Assembly: GCF_030646115.1 (NCBI RefSeq)
Contig: NZ_JAUSMX010000019.1
Span: forward strand, 62,001 to 126,000
Reading direction: 5' to 3'
DNA: 64,000 nt
Source of the DNA: Fluviicoccus sp.
GTDB lineage: Bacteria; Pseudomonadota; Gammaproteobacteria; Pseudomonadales; Moraxellaceae
Within the stretch, counting starts at the first letter, position 1, and each line of letters opens with the position of its first letter. Below, piece by piece: positions 1-7,803 of this stretch. Both the position numbers and the translations under genes were made by a program. The notes under the pieces are model-generated. The model ran no database searches. It saw nothing but the letters and a program-made list of their open reading frames with translations, and was not told the DNA's origin.

Positions 1-123
1 GGAAAGCCGCGAGTCCCTCCGGGATAGTCGGGCCGCCTCAGGGGCTGAGCATGCCTCCACAGACGCCAAATTTCCGCCTTGCGTGTTGCCGCAGTCAAAC
101 CAGAACTATAAAGGTCGGCGCAC

Positions 124-1362
124 ATGAACTTCAAGAAACTGGCAGCGGTCGCTGCCACCGTCATGATCACGCTGGGGCTTGGAACCCAGCAGGCGGCAGC
201 CGAAGAAGCTGCCAAAACCAAATATCCCGTTGTTCTCGCCCACGGCATGGCCGGTTGGGACTCGCTGTTGGGCATTGATTATTTTGGCGATGAATGGGGC
301 ACCTTCGCCCTGGACGGTTGTTCCTTCCTCGAAATCAACGGCTGCAATGACTGGGTGCCCGGCGACCAGAAAGCCGAAGCCTTCCAGGTGACCTCGCTGG
401 GCTCTTCCGAACTGCGCGGCCTGCAACTGGCCGATCAGGTGGAAAGCTACATGGCGGCCCAGGGCACGCAATACATCAACCTGGTGGGCCACTCGCAAGG
501 CGGTTTCGACATCCGCAAAGTGGCGCATGTGCTGAAGGCCCGCAAGGGTTATGTGGTGGTGAAGGACCTGATCAGCTTGTCCTCCCCGCATCGCGGCAGC
601 CCTTATGCCAAGAAGATCCTGGACAAGTATGCCCGCAACGGCGACCAGTTCTGCTGGAACCTGCCCTGGGACGGTAATCCCGCCAATGACCCCTGTGGCG
701 TGTTGGTCGCCCAGATGGCCGACATCCTCTATAACGCTGTCAACACCGTGTCCGGCCAGTCGGCCCGCAACAGCATCATCGAAGGCGGCCTGCAACTGGT
801 TTATAACGACTATGACCCCGATGACGGCAAGACCACCGGCTCCAAGGTCTTCAACCAGAACTACAACCTGACCGGCAGCGGTGGCGCAGCGGTGGCGGCA
901 CGCATCAGCTCGCTGATTACCGCACAGGACGACGGCAACCTGATGCCGCTGCTGAGTGCACTGGGCGCCATTATCGGCTTCAATGCGGACGGCGACGGCT
1001 ATTGCGTGGATGACTGCGACAACGACGGCGCCTCCGGGGCCGGTGACGGCAGCACTTATGACATGGACGACGACGGTCTGGTGGGCATCAACTCGCAGCA
1101 GATCGGCACCCGCCTCAGCTATAACGAAAATGACTGGAAATGCGCCTGGTACGGTTGCTGGAACCCGCTGGACACCCTGGCCTCGGTCAGCGCCACCGGT
1201 TATGTGTCTGACGTGAACAACCCCAGTTCTATCCAGATGACCAGCCACACCGGCAAGATCAGCCAGGACCATCTGGATGTGACCGGTCTTGGCCCCGACA
1301 CCTTTGACGAAATGGAGTTTTACGCGTCTATCAGCCAGTTCATTGCAGCCGGCGGCAACTGA
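124..1362 (+). CDS. Secreted family I triacylglycerol lipase
   Basis: Hydrolyses ester bonds of triglycerides outside the cell. The first 26 or so residues form a Sec signal peptide ending in an Ala-rich cleavage region. The mature protein opens with the oxyanion-hole stretch VVLAHGMAG. The nucleophile elbow GHSQGG puts the catalytic Ser near residue 124, the DGLVG stretch supplies the likely catalytic Asp317, and DHLD near residue 383 the His. At 412 aa it is longer than Pseudomonas LipA; an Asp/Gly-rich insert at about 290-315 looks calcium binding. Relatives need a Lif foldase and type II secretion; no foldase gene lies alongside. A strong terminator follows. Confidence 0.93.
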   Translation: MNFKKLAAVAATVMITLGLGTQQAAAEEAAKTKYPVVLAHGMAGWDSLLGIDYFGDEWGTFALDGCSFLEINGCNDWVPGDQKAEAFQVTSLGSSELRGLQLADQVESYMAAQGTQYINLVGHSQGGFDIRKVAHVLKARKGYVVVKDLISLSSPHRGSPYAKKILDKYARNGDQFCWNLPWDGNPANDPCGVLVAQMADILYNAVNTVSGQSARNSIIEGGLQLVYNDYDPDDGKTTGSKVFNQNYNLTGSGGAAVAARISSLITAQDDGNLMPLLSALGAIIGFNADGDGYCVDDCDNDGASGAGDGSTYDMDDDGLVGINSQQIGTRLSYNENDWKCAWYGCWNPLDTLASVSATGYVSDVNNPSSIQMTSHTGKISQDHLDVTGLGPDTFDEMEFYASISQFIAAGGN

Positions 1363-1398
1363 CGTTCTCCCTACCCCGGAGTCGTGCAGATCGAGAAT

Positions 1399-1429
1399 AC
1401 CCCCGCTTACCGGCGGGGGTTCTTGTTTT
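1399..1429 (+). terminator. Rho-independent terminator of the lipase gene
   Basis: A perfect 8-bp stem (ACCCCCGC at 1399-1406 pairing with GCGGGGGT at 1413-1420) with a 6-base loop is followed by a T-rich run. It lies about 37 bp after the lipase stop codon. Confidence 0.85.
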
Positions 1430-1512
1430 CGGGGTGCACGTGTTTCCCGCTTCGCCATCCTCCCGCCGCTTGTGCTAAGGTTCGCCTTCCCCGATTTTGC
1501 AAGGACACCGCC

Positions 1513-2001
1513 ATGTTTTTCCCCACCGCCCCCTGGCCTGGCCTGTTGTATGTGATGACCGGCTTTGGCACCGTCTTGCTACTGGGCCTGACGCTGGTGC
1601 TGGGCGGCCAGGAGTCCACCCGGCTGGTGGCGGGTGCGCCCTTTGCGGTTTGGGTGTTGTGCGCGGTGTACATGGTGCGCGGTTTCCGGCTGGAGGGCCA
1701 GACGCTGTACATCAAGCGGCTGTTTCAGGAAACAGCCATTCCGCTGCAAGGCCTGGAGAAAGCCGAACATCGCCCGGCCGCACTGCTGGACGCGCGCCGC
1801 ACCCTGGGCAACGGCGGGTTGTTTGCCTTTACCGGTCATTTCAGCAACGCCACGTTGGGCAGTTTCCGCATGTATGCCACCGACCCGGCGCTGGCCGTGA
1901 CGCTGTACCTGCCCGACCGGATTGTGGTGGTGACCCCGGCCGACACGACCGCCTTCCTGAAAGCCGTGCAGCACCCGGAACCGGTGGCGGTGATTGATTA
2001 A
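1513..2001 (+). CDS. Small membrane protein with a PH-like soluble tail
   Basis: 162 aa from the ATG preceded by AAGGA at 1501-1505; an earlier in-frame start at 1384 would put the lipase terminator inside the gene, so I reject it. Two hydrophobic segments (about residues 10-30 and 38-55) are followed by a soluble beta-rich region. That layout, with phrases like LEGQTLYIKRL and a closing segment on extracting values at a membrane surface, resembles bacterial PH-domain (YdbT/DUF-type) proteins. Function unknown. It lies between the lipase and an ArsR-type regulator on the same strand. Confidence 0.7.
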   Translation: MFFPTAPWPGLLYVMTGFGTVLLLGLTLVLGGQESTRLVAGAPFAVWVLCAVYMVRGFRLEGQTLYIKRLFQETAIPLQGLEKAEHRPAALLDARRTLGNGGLFAFTGHFSNATLGSFRMYATDPALAVTLYLPDRIVVVTPADTTAFLKAVQHPEPVAVID

Positions 2002-2067
2002 GCGGGTCGCCAATCCGCTTTAAATATGATACTTTTACAATCATCGAATTAACTTGCGGCCTTCGCC

Positions 2068-2376
2068 ATGACTTCCATTCACGATCTTTCCCAGGCGTTC
2101 AAGGCGTTGTCCAACCCCAACCGCCTGCAGATGTATCTGGAACTGTTGCAGCAACGGGAAACCGTGGTGGCTTCGGAGCCGGAGAAGGAATGCCGTTGCG
2201 GGCTGACCGAGCTGATGACCAAGCTGAACGTGGGCGCCCCGACGGTGTCGCACCATGTCAAGGAACTGGTCAACGCCCGACTGATTCGGGTGGAGCGTCA
2301 AGGCAAGTATTTGACCTGCTATTTGAACGAGGAGATGCGGGCCGCGCTGGAAGGATTCTTTGCGCAGGTGAAGTGA
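2068..2376 (+). CDS. ArsR-family winged-helix transcriptional regulator
   Basis: 102 aa. An N-terminal helix with the family phrase ALSNPNRLQMYLELL leads to a winged helix: the recognition region is around VGAPTVSHHVKELVNA and the wing around RVERQGKYLTCYLN. A short Cys-containing segment (ECRCG, about residues 42-46) sits before the recognition helix, where metal- or thiol-sensing members keep their ligands, so a metal or redox signal is possible but unproven. The target is unknown; the gene may control itself or a neighbour. A dispersed inverted repeat begins 8 bp after the stop. Confidence 0.85.
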   Translation: MTSIHDLSQAFKALSNPNRLQMYLELLQQRETVVASEPEKECRCGLTELMTKLNVGAPTVSHHVKELVNARLIRVERQGKYLTCYLNEEMRAALEGFFAQVK

Positions 2377-2383
2377 GACCGAC

Positions 2384-2505
2384 TCCCTCTCCCCCTGTGG
2401 GAGAGGGCTGGGGAGAGGGGTGCGGAAAGGCGCCCGAACACCCCGGCATCTCTGAAGCCACGGCAGCACCCCTCTCCCCGACCCTCTCCCACAAGGGGAG
2501 AGGGA
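2384..2505. repeat. Dispersed inverted-repeat element, copy 1
   Basis: About 122 bp with long near-complementary ends: a left arm rich in CTCTCCCC and GGGAGAGGG and a matching right arm, separated by a GC-rich centre. Near-identical to the copy at 46204-46327 and related to that at 44755-44876. It fills the gap between two convergent genes, as REP/MITE-like elements often do, and may terminate transcription from both sides. Confidence 0.85.
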
Positions 2506-2508
2506 GCT

Positions 2509-3324
2509 TCAAGCCCTCTCATCCCCCTGCAAATACCGGCCTGTGACACGGTAAAACGCCGTTGAGGTCTTCTCCCCGGCCTTGCCGTCTTCCAGCAACT
2601 GGATACCGGCAATGCGGTTCAATTGCTGCTGCAATTCCTTGGCCAGCGGGTTGAACTGCGCGGGGTTGTAGCGGACGCTATCGAAACGCGCCCACACCGA
2701 GACCGGTTGCGCCTCCCCTGCCACCAGCTCCCCATTCGGCCCGAAAGCCACCTCTCCCCTTTCCGCCAGCCGCCGCAAGATGGCGGCCACGCCCAGTTGC
2801 TTGTTGATGTAGGTGGCGGACCAGACGCCGTCGCGCGGGTAGCCGCCAGCGGTGTAGTGATTGGTTTGGCCCCACAGGTACGGGGTGAGGACGTCGGGGT
2901 GGTACAGGCGGTAGCCGAAGCCGTTGTAGCTTTCCAGTTGGTAGAGCATGCCGGGCAGGCTCCAGTCCTTGCATTGGTGGAGCTTTTGCAGGGTGAGTGC
3001 GTCGCGGGCGCTGTCCTCGAAGCTGAACGGGGGTTTGCCTTTGAGGGGGCGTCCGGCGGGCACTTGCACGGTGCGGGCGGTGAGCGGGTCGCCGTTGTGC
3101 AGGTGTTTGCTGAAGACGAGGCTGCATTCGCGGTAGTGCACCAGGCCGATGAAGAACCAGGGGATGCCCAGCGGCTGGCCGATGCTTTGGTAGCGTTGGC
3201 GGTTGGCGGCGATTTTTTCGGCCAGGGCGGTGACGGCGGGCAGGGATTTGGGGGTGATGCGGCAGGTCTGGAACAGGTGCAGGTAGTGGTTGCGCAGGGT
3301 TGGGGTGAGTTTGAGGGTGGGCAT
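2509..3324 (-). CDS. Lysozyme-family (COG5526-like) protein
   Basis: 271 aa starting at the ATG that follows AAGGAG; an upstream in-frame start would add 16 residues but has no better ribosome site. The body carries phrases typical of a lysozyme-like family seen in phages and bacteria: a Glu in the RECSLVF segment (about residue 67, candidate catalytic residue), HNGDPLTARTVQVPAGRP, a WSLPGMLYQLESYNGFGYR block and a PYLWGQTNHYTAG block. No signal peptide is evident, so export would need another route. It lies beside the broken integrase on the same strand. Peptidoglycan cleavage is inferred from family resemblance. Confidence 0.72.
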   Translation of the reverse strand: MPTLKLTPTLRNHYLHLFQTCRITPKSLPAVTALAEKIAANRQRYQSIGQPLGIPWFFIGLVHYRECSLVFSKHLHNGDPLTARTVQVPAGRPLKGKPPFSFEDSARDALTLQKLHQCKDWSLPGMLYQLESYNGFGYRLYHPDVLTPYLWGQTNHYTAGGYPRDGVWSATYINKQLGVAAILRRLAERGEVAFGPNGELVAGEAQPVSVWARFDSVRYNPAQFNPLAKELQQQLNRIAGIQLLEDGKAGEKTSTAFYRVTGRYLQGDERA

Positions 3325-3343
3325 GGGGGTGCTCCTTGCGGGT

Positions 3344-3742
3344 TCAGATTCGGTCGAGGGGGCTGGCGACACCCAGCGGGCCTTTGTTGAGTACGTGGGT
3401 GTAGATCATGGTTTCGTAGCGGAATTTGGCGTTGACGATGCTGTCCAGCCAGGGCAAATCTACGTTGAGCACATGGCGGTACAGGAAAAGCAGTGCGGCT
3501 TTGGCCTGGTTTTGAGTGGAGGCGAATACTTGTTGGTCGGTGGCCAGCCATGAGAGGAAAGCAGTGACTTCTGTGGCTCCCATTTTGGCGGGGTGCTGCA
3601 TGTTGTTGTGCCGGATGTATTTGATAATCCAGTGTCGATAGGCTTCTTCGGTGCGTTTGCTGAAGTTGCGGAGGCGGATTGCGTTGTGCAGCTGTTCCAG
3701 CAGGCGGGGTTGACGAGGCGTGTCTGTGGTGCTAGTTTTCAT
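3344..3742 (-). pseudogene. intI: Integron integrase intI with large internal deletion
   Basis: The reading frame is open for 132 aa but joins two distant parts of an integron integrase. Residues 1-107 are the N-terminal SAM-like DNA-binding domain (LLEQLHNAIRLRNFSKRTEEAYRHWI and onward to a LDSIVNAK stretch). The frame then jumps to the extreme C-terminus, TMIYTHVLNKG...SPLDR, which holds the catalytic Tyr. About 190 residues are gone compared with a usual 320-340-aa IntI, including the catalytic Arg, Lys, the HxxR box and the IntI-specific patch. The product cannot recombine. Transcribed away from the cassettes, as expected. Confidence 0.92.
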
Positions 3743-3890
3743 GAGGTTCCGTCCATTGGATTTCGGTCGCCTAGAGCCGGAAACTACCGGAAGATTGGCG
3801 TGTAAGCTGCTAATCTTAAAGGAAGTTCGCTGGAAGGCAACCCTTTTTAGGCGAATTTGATTTATGGCGACAGGTGTCGTCGAAGTGAAG
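3743..3890 (+). other. attI-side region of the integron
   Basis: The 148 bp between the integrase start and the first cassette. The recombination point is the core GTTATAC at 3890-3896, cut after its G. That core is the exact complement of the R'' box GTATAAC (5249-5255) at the far end of the first cassette, which fixes the border. The integrase and cassette promoters should lie here, but I cannot assign -35 and -10 boxes with confidence. Confidence 0.75.
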
Positions 3891-3922
3891 TTATACGAAC
3901 TAAACAAACCGAGAGTCCATCA

Positions 3923-5245
3923 TTGATAAGTAAAGCGTCTGAATTACTTGAACTCTTTATCAAAGAAGAGACCAAAAAATTAGCCGGCATTAAAATGCCA
4001 CATATGCCGACGTTGGGTAGCGCATATGAGGAAGTAACAAAGCAAGGCATAGATCAAAACTTTGCCATACCTAAGCATTTAGATTTGAGCGTGGTTTCTG
4101 GCTTTGTATCCATAGGTGGCGAAATGCTACCCGAGCAAATTGACTGCATGCTTGTTCATGGGCAAGGTGAGAGATACGGACTTACAGAGCAATATATTTA
4201 TGATGTAGAGCATATTCTCTGCATTTTTGAGGTAAAGAAAACACTAAAAAAAGCTGATTATATTGATGCGATGGATCATCTTGCTAGCATACGAAGGAGG
4301 TTTGCTGAGCATTTCGAGTACAAACTAATCAACGAAGGTTATGAGCCGGATATTACTGCAGCGAGAAGGCACTTCTCTCAAATAACAGGAAAGGTTGCCC
4401 CTGAGTATTATTCAGGAATCCATGAGTTATCTGAGAGTGATGGCATTCTATTTTACTGTCTTGTGCAAGAGTCTTTAGCGCCAGCCTCTATTATTCATGG
4501 TTACGATGGATACAAAACTGAAAGTGGATTGCGGAAAGCTTTTATAGATATTTTGAAAGAAAAGAAAAATGAAACTGGTGTCGGATTTGGAATTCCAAGC
4601 ATTCCATCTTTGGTGACTTCAAACCAACATTGCCTTGTAAAGGGGAATGGCATTCCATTCTTAGCAATAAAAGATAATAACGAATGGATAGCTGTTTTTT
4701 CTACCCGCCACAACTCCGCAAAACTGATACTAGAGTTAATCTGGTCAAAAATATCATGCCAATTTGATATAAAAATGCCATGGGATGACGGTCTTCATAT
4801 GGACAACATTGAGCCTCTTTTAGTGGCAAAGGCAGTGCGAGTAGAAGATAAGGCTGGCTGGATGTACAACCCGATTGAGTTTAAAGAAGAGCGCCTAAAG
4901 CGCGATGACAATCATGTATGGGAACCAGCGATTATTGGCAAGGCAGAAATGTCTGCGATAAACATTATGGCAATGCGTGGAGGGTATTTGCCCTTAGATA
5001 AAGGGATGAATGAATATCTTATAACTGAACATCAAGCCACTATGGATGAAGTAAGTCAAAATTTGATTCTTACTAGGTTGTTTATGAAGGATGGGGAATA
5101 CATTCGCCCCATTCATAACGTAACACACATCGCAACGCTAGATGATGATACCGGCTATGCTTCGTCAGAAAGAGACAGATTCGATCTTTGGTGTGAACAA
5201 AATGGAGTAGCTCCAAATTATCTAAACATAGTGTTTTTGGAGTGA
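3923..5245 (+). CDS. Cassette 1 protein: DUF6602-like, possible nuclease fold
   Basis: 440 aa using the TTG at 3923 behind GAGAG. Starts further upstream (for example a TTG at 3857) would fall outside the cassette and are rejected. The N-terminal 150 residues resemble DUF6602: a helical lead, then EQIDCMLV and, some 25 residues later, ILCIFEVKKTL. Asp followed by Glu-x-Lys on successive strands is how PD-(D/E)XK nucleases arrange their active site. The remaining 290 residues are unassigned. Base composition is much more AT-rich than the chromosome around it, as expected for a cassette. A defence role is possible but only inferred. Confidence 0.7.
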   Translation: MISKASELLELFIKEETKKLAGIKMPHMPTLGSAYEEVTKQGIDQNFAIPKHLDLSVVSGFVSIGGEMLPEQIDCMLVHGQGERYGLTEQYIYDVEHILCIFEVKKTLKKADYIDAMDHLASIRRRFAEHFEYKLINEGYEPDITAARRHFSQITGKVAPEYYSGIHELSESDGILFYCLVQESLAPASIIHGYDGYKTESGLRKAFIDILKEKKNETGVGFGIPSIPSLVTSNQHCLVKGNGIPFLAIKDNNEWIAVFSTRHNSAKLILELIWSKISCQFDIKMPWDDGLHMDNIEPLLVAKAVRVEDKAGWMYNPIEFKEERLKRDDNHVWEPAIIGKAEMSAINIMAMRGGYLPLDKGMNEYLITEHQATMDEVSQNLILTRLFMKDGEYIRPIHNVTHIATLDDDTGYASSERDRFDLWCEQNGVAPNYLNIVFLE

Positions 5246-5248
5246 ATC

Positions 5249-5306
5249 GTATAACAAGTCCATCAAGCGGACGCCGTACCGGCGCCGCTTATGTCCAACG
5301 TTAGAT
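5249..5306 (+). other. Complete attC site of cassette 1
   Basis: A 58-bp attC site. R'' is GTATAAC (5249-5255), L'' CATCAAGCGG, L' CCGCTTATG and R' GTTAGAT (5300-5306). L'' and L' pair perfectly except for one extrahelical C, the usual strand-choice signal for the integrase. The cut lies between G5300 and T5301, where cassette 2 begins. It is the only attC in the array without an insertion. Confidence 0.92.
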
Positions 5307-5312
5307 ATTTAA

Positions 5313-5606
5313 ATGAAGCTAAGTAATAGTTTTAGTGGGGCGTTGAGAACATTTGCATATTTTATGGCAAGTGGTACTCACTGTATGCTTGAAGGTATAG
5401 ATTATTTGGCACTATACGGCGAAGAGCCTAGTGCAATTGAAATGGTCTTTGCTATATTTGCAAATGTTATTGAGCTTGATGAAAATGGAGAAGTGCTAAA
5501 TTTTACTTATGCACAAAAAAGAGCAACGGATTATTTACGTTCATACTGTGAGCCAACTTATGAAGTTTTTCCTCCGTATGAAGATTGGGAACTTTCATTA
5601 TATTGA
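5313..5606 (+). CDS. Cassette 2 protein: small orphan (DUF7677-like)
   Basis: 97 aa, starting 12 bp after the cassette border, the usual spacing for cassette genes. No signal peptide or clear membrane helix. The sequence is acidic with an aromatic tail (SYCEPTYEVFPPYEDWE). It reminds me of a small uncharacterised family, possibly DUF7677, whose members share the FSGALRTFAYFMASG opening and FAIFANVIELDENG middle; I am not certain of that assignment. Codon use is AT-rich. Function unknown. About 140 bp of AT-rich DNA without a gene separates the stop codon from the attC site. Confidence 0.7.
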   Translation: MKLSNSFSGALRTFAYFMASGTHCMLEGIDYLALYGEEPSAIEMVFAIFANVIELDENGEVLNFTYAQKRATDYLRSYCEPTYEVFPPYEDWELSLY

Positions 5607-5749
5607 TATTGTCCATCTCCAGTACGTTAAACGGTTATTGGCTATAAATAAGTAATGCGGTTTTATATTTTTTTGACGATATCGGCTATTATTTAGGAAG
5701 TTTAATTTTGAAAAATGGGGTTTAAAAAGCGTGTAAGCTCCGTAAACAT

Positions 5750-5865
5750 ATCTAACTTCGGCTTCAACTGCGACAAGTACCCAGCCGATTATTGTGTTAA
5801 TTTTTATGGTTCTGAGGTAATCTCAATTTTTAATTTTGTTGTGGGTACTTGCGCGTTAAGTACTG
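5750..5865 (+). other. attC of cassette 2, interrupted by IS insertion
   Basis: R'' is ATCTAAC (5750-5756), the exact complement of the cassette's own 5' core GTTAGAT (5300-5306). A 5-bp spacer leads to L'' CTTCAAC (5762-5768), which pairs with L' GTTAAG (5855-5860) leaving one extrahelical C. An inner stem pairs CAAGTACCCA (5774-5783) with TGGGTACTTG (5842-5851). The R' box is missing here; it lies beyond the insertion sequence as GTTAGCA at 7240-7246. Confidence 0.8.
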
Positions 5866-5954
5866 TCATGGTTTCCCCCCTCCTCTCAGTAACATGAACT
5901 ACGCTGTATGAGGCGACCGGATAATACCAACCCATACTGGGTCAGGAGTAAACC

Positions 5955-6989
5955 ATGAACAAGATCACGCGAATCGGCCTCGACATTGCCAAAAATGTCT
6001 TTGCACTCCATGCGGTCAACGAACACGGCAAAACCGTGAAACGCCAAACCCTGAGCCGCGCCAAAGTCTTGCCATTCTTTGCCAACCTGGATCCCTGCCT
6101 GATCGGTATCGAATCCTGCGCCTCCTCCCAATACTGGGCCAGAGAGCTCACCCGACAAGGCCACACTGTCAAACTGATGAACCCCAAATTCATCATTCCC
6201 CATCGTAAAAGCGGCAAAAATGACGCCAACGACGCCGAAGCCATTTGTGAAGCCGTCGGCAGGCCCAACATGCGTTTCGTCGCCGTCAAAAGCGTTGAAC
6301 AGCAAGCCGTGTGCGGCCTGCATCGCAGCCGTCAGCATTTGAGCCATTCACGCACCGCCCTGATCAACCATTGCCGAGGCTTGCTGGCCGAGTTCGGCGT
6401 GGTGCTGCTCCAAGGCGCGGAGAAGCTGCGAAAGGAATTGCCCGCGTTGCTGGCGGACGAAAGCATCGGCATCCCGCCCATCTTGCACGCCATGATGCAG
6501 GAACATCTGGCCGACCTGGCCCGTATGGATCAGCGCATCCATGCCATTGACCAGCAGTTGAAGGTCTGGATGTCGCAACATGCCGAAGCGGAGCGGCTGG
6601 AGCAGATCAAGGGGGTGGGCGTGATTACGGCCACGGCCTTTGTTGCCAGTGTGGTGGACGCTCATTTGTTCAAGAACAGCCGCCAGTTTGCAGCTTGGCT
6701 GGGGCTGGTGCCCAAACAGTATTCCAGCGGTGGCAAGTCCCGGCTGGGCGGCATTACCAAACAGGGCGATGTGTATTTGCGAACCCTGCTGGTGCAGGGC
6801 GCACGGGGGATTGTCTATCAGGCGGGAAAACGGGAAGATAGACTCTCGGGTTGGATCAAGGCGCTGGTGGCACGCGCAGGCGTGAACAAGGCAGTGATTG
6901 CCGTGGCGGCGAAACAGGCGCGCATCATCTGGGCGATGCTGGTTCACGATGCAGCGTTTCAGCCGGAAAGAATTGGTGTGGCGGCGTGA
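5955..6989 (+). CDS. IS110/IS1111-family transposase
   Basis: 344 aa, full length for the family. The N-terminal DEDD RuvC-like domain starts with IGLDIAKNVF (first catalytic Asp near residue 9), has GIESC near residue 51 and KNDANDAEAICEA near residue 93. The C-terminal transposase_20 domain holds IKGVGVITATAFVASV and the conserved Ser within QYSSGGKSRLGGITKQGD. The frame is uninterrupted, so the enzyme could be active. RNA-guided recombination, using a guide from the non-coding end of the element, is established for relatives. Confidence 0.95.
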   Translation: MNKITRIGLDIAKNVFALHAVNEHGKTVKRQTLSRAKVLPFFANLDPCLIGIESCASSQYWARELTRQGHTVKLMNPKFIIPHRKSGKNDANDAEAICEAVGRPNMRFVAVKSVEQQAVCGLHRSRQHLSHSRTALINHCRGLLAEFGVVLLQGAEKLRKELPALLADESIGIPPILHAMMQEHLADLARMDQRIHAIDQQLKVWMSQHAEAERLEQIKGVGVITATAFVASVVDAHLFKNSRQFAAWLGLVPKQYSSGGKSRLGGITKQGDVYLRTLLVQGARGIVYQAGKREDRLSGWIKALVARAGVNKAVIAVAAKQARIIWAMLVHDAAFQPERIGVAA

Positions 6990-7217
6990 GGTCTGCGCGG
7001 TCATCAAACGGGTAATACCCACCTTTGCGAGACGGACGGAAATCAATCACGGTCAGACCGGGCCTGAAGAGAACCTGATAACTACCTTGGCTATGACAAG
7101 CCGGTTATGCACTGAGGACTTCGGGCGCGAATGACAAAGGGGCTGCGTGTGTACACGACAAGCCGTATAGACAGTTGCAGTCTCAACCGTGAAAAGATGT
7201 TCGTTGGCTTGTGAAGC
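6990..7217 (+). ncRNA. Candidate seekRNA / bridge RNA region of the IS
   Basis: The 228 bp between the transposase stop and the right inverted repeat contain no credible gene. In IS1111-group elements this 3' non-coding interval encodes the guide RNA that pairs with target and donor DNA. I infer the same here from position and length; I have not folded the RNA or located the guide loops. Part of its 3' end is conserved in the reduced copy at 9244-9396. Confidence 0.45.
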
Positions 7218-7258
7218 GGGGGGAAACCATAGACGGGTAGTTAGCAGGCATAGAAAGT

Positions 7259-7762
7259 ATGATGCTCATTCTCAAGCTGATTCTCCTCGCTATTCTGTTT
7301 CCGCTGCACGTTGGTATGTTTTCGTTCTCAAGCGATGAGTCTCTTGCATCAATCATTATTGGTGCCTCTTTCGCTATCTACGTAATTCCTTGCATTCGCT
7401 ACTACCTGATAGTGCAGCGTGTGATCCGACAGGGCGGGCTCAAGTGGACATACCTGTTGGCGGGCACCGCAATCATCGCGGCTGCACTCTTCGCGCAATT
7501 CATTCCGCGCGAGTACCGGGTATCCGACGAACAAGCAGTCAGCGCGTCGCCTTTTACCCCGGAGTGGGCAAACGTGTCAGGTACCGGCTATGGCTGGCCT
7601 GCCAGTGTGTATGTGGCGCTCGAGCGCGACACCTCGTGCTGCGGTCGAGTAGCTGTCTTTTACGGTGTGCCGGTGTTCAACGCAGTGTTTCCGGCCGCTG
7701 CCCTGCTTATGCTGGCTTGGGTTACATCGGTTGCTTCCCGTCTCTTGAGAAAGCCTGGGTAG
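7259..7762 (+). CDS. Cassette 3 protein: small inner-membrane protein
   Basis: 167 aa, starting 18 bp after the cassette core GTTAGCA (7240-7246). Hydrophobic segments occur at about residues 4-20, 29-52, 60-80 and 142-160, giving three or four membrane helices. A 60-residue hydrophilic stretch between the last two holds adjacent Cys residues in DTSCCGR. No family recognised. Its composition is closer to the chromosome than that of cassettes 1 and 2. The stop codon is about 35 bp before the R'' box TGCTAAC. Confidence 0.7.
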   Translation: MMLILKLILLAILFPLHVGMFSFSSDESLASIIIGASFAIYVIPCIRYYLIVQRVIRQGGLKWTYLLAGTAIIAAALFAQFIPREYRVSDEQAVSASPFTPEWANVSGTGYGWPASVYVALERDTSCCGRVAVFYGVPVFNAVFPAAALLMLAWVTSVASRLLRKPG

Positions 7763-7796
7763 TCTTGGTCGCAGCGCGCAGAAACCGTGCGCTGCC

Positions 7797-7803
7797 TGCT
7801 AAC
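7797..7803 (+). other. R'' box of cassette 3 attC
   Basis: TGCTAAC, the exact complement of the core GTTAGCA that opens cassette 3 at 7240-7246. Everything from 7804 to about 8539 is an inserted element, so the rest of this attC lies at 8540-8590. Confidence 0.8.

Larger units (their letters stand above)
5866..7239 (+). mobile_element. IS110-family (IS1111 group) insertion sequence, intact
   Basis: About 1.37 kb carrying one transposase and a 250-bp 3' non-coding tail. Subterminal inverted repeats match over 13 bp: ATGGTTTCCCCCC (5868-5880) and GGGGGGAAACCAT (7218-7230), the arrangement of the IS1111 group. No target duplication is seen. It sits between the L' and R' boxes of the cassette 2 attC, with its right end touching the core GTTAGCA. 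Exact ends are uncertain by a few bases. IS1111-attC elements with this habit are known from other integrons. Confidence 0.87.

Noticed and set aside
106-1458. Long reverse-strand open frame over the lipase gene
   Set aside because: It is the antisense of a well-supported lipase with GHSQG and a signal peptide. The frame stays open because of GC-rich codons.
3857-3922. Earlier start for the DUF6602-like cassette gene
   Set aside because: It lies before the cassette border at 3890, so it would not travel with the cassette.
5715-5897. 60-aa open frame after cassette 2
   Set aside because: It runs through the attC site and into the IS end, with no ribosome site.
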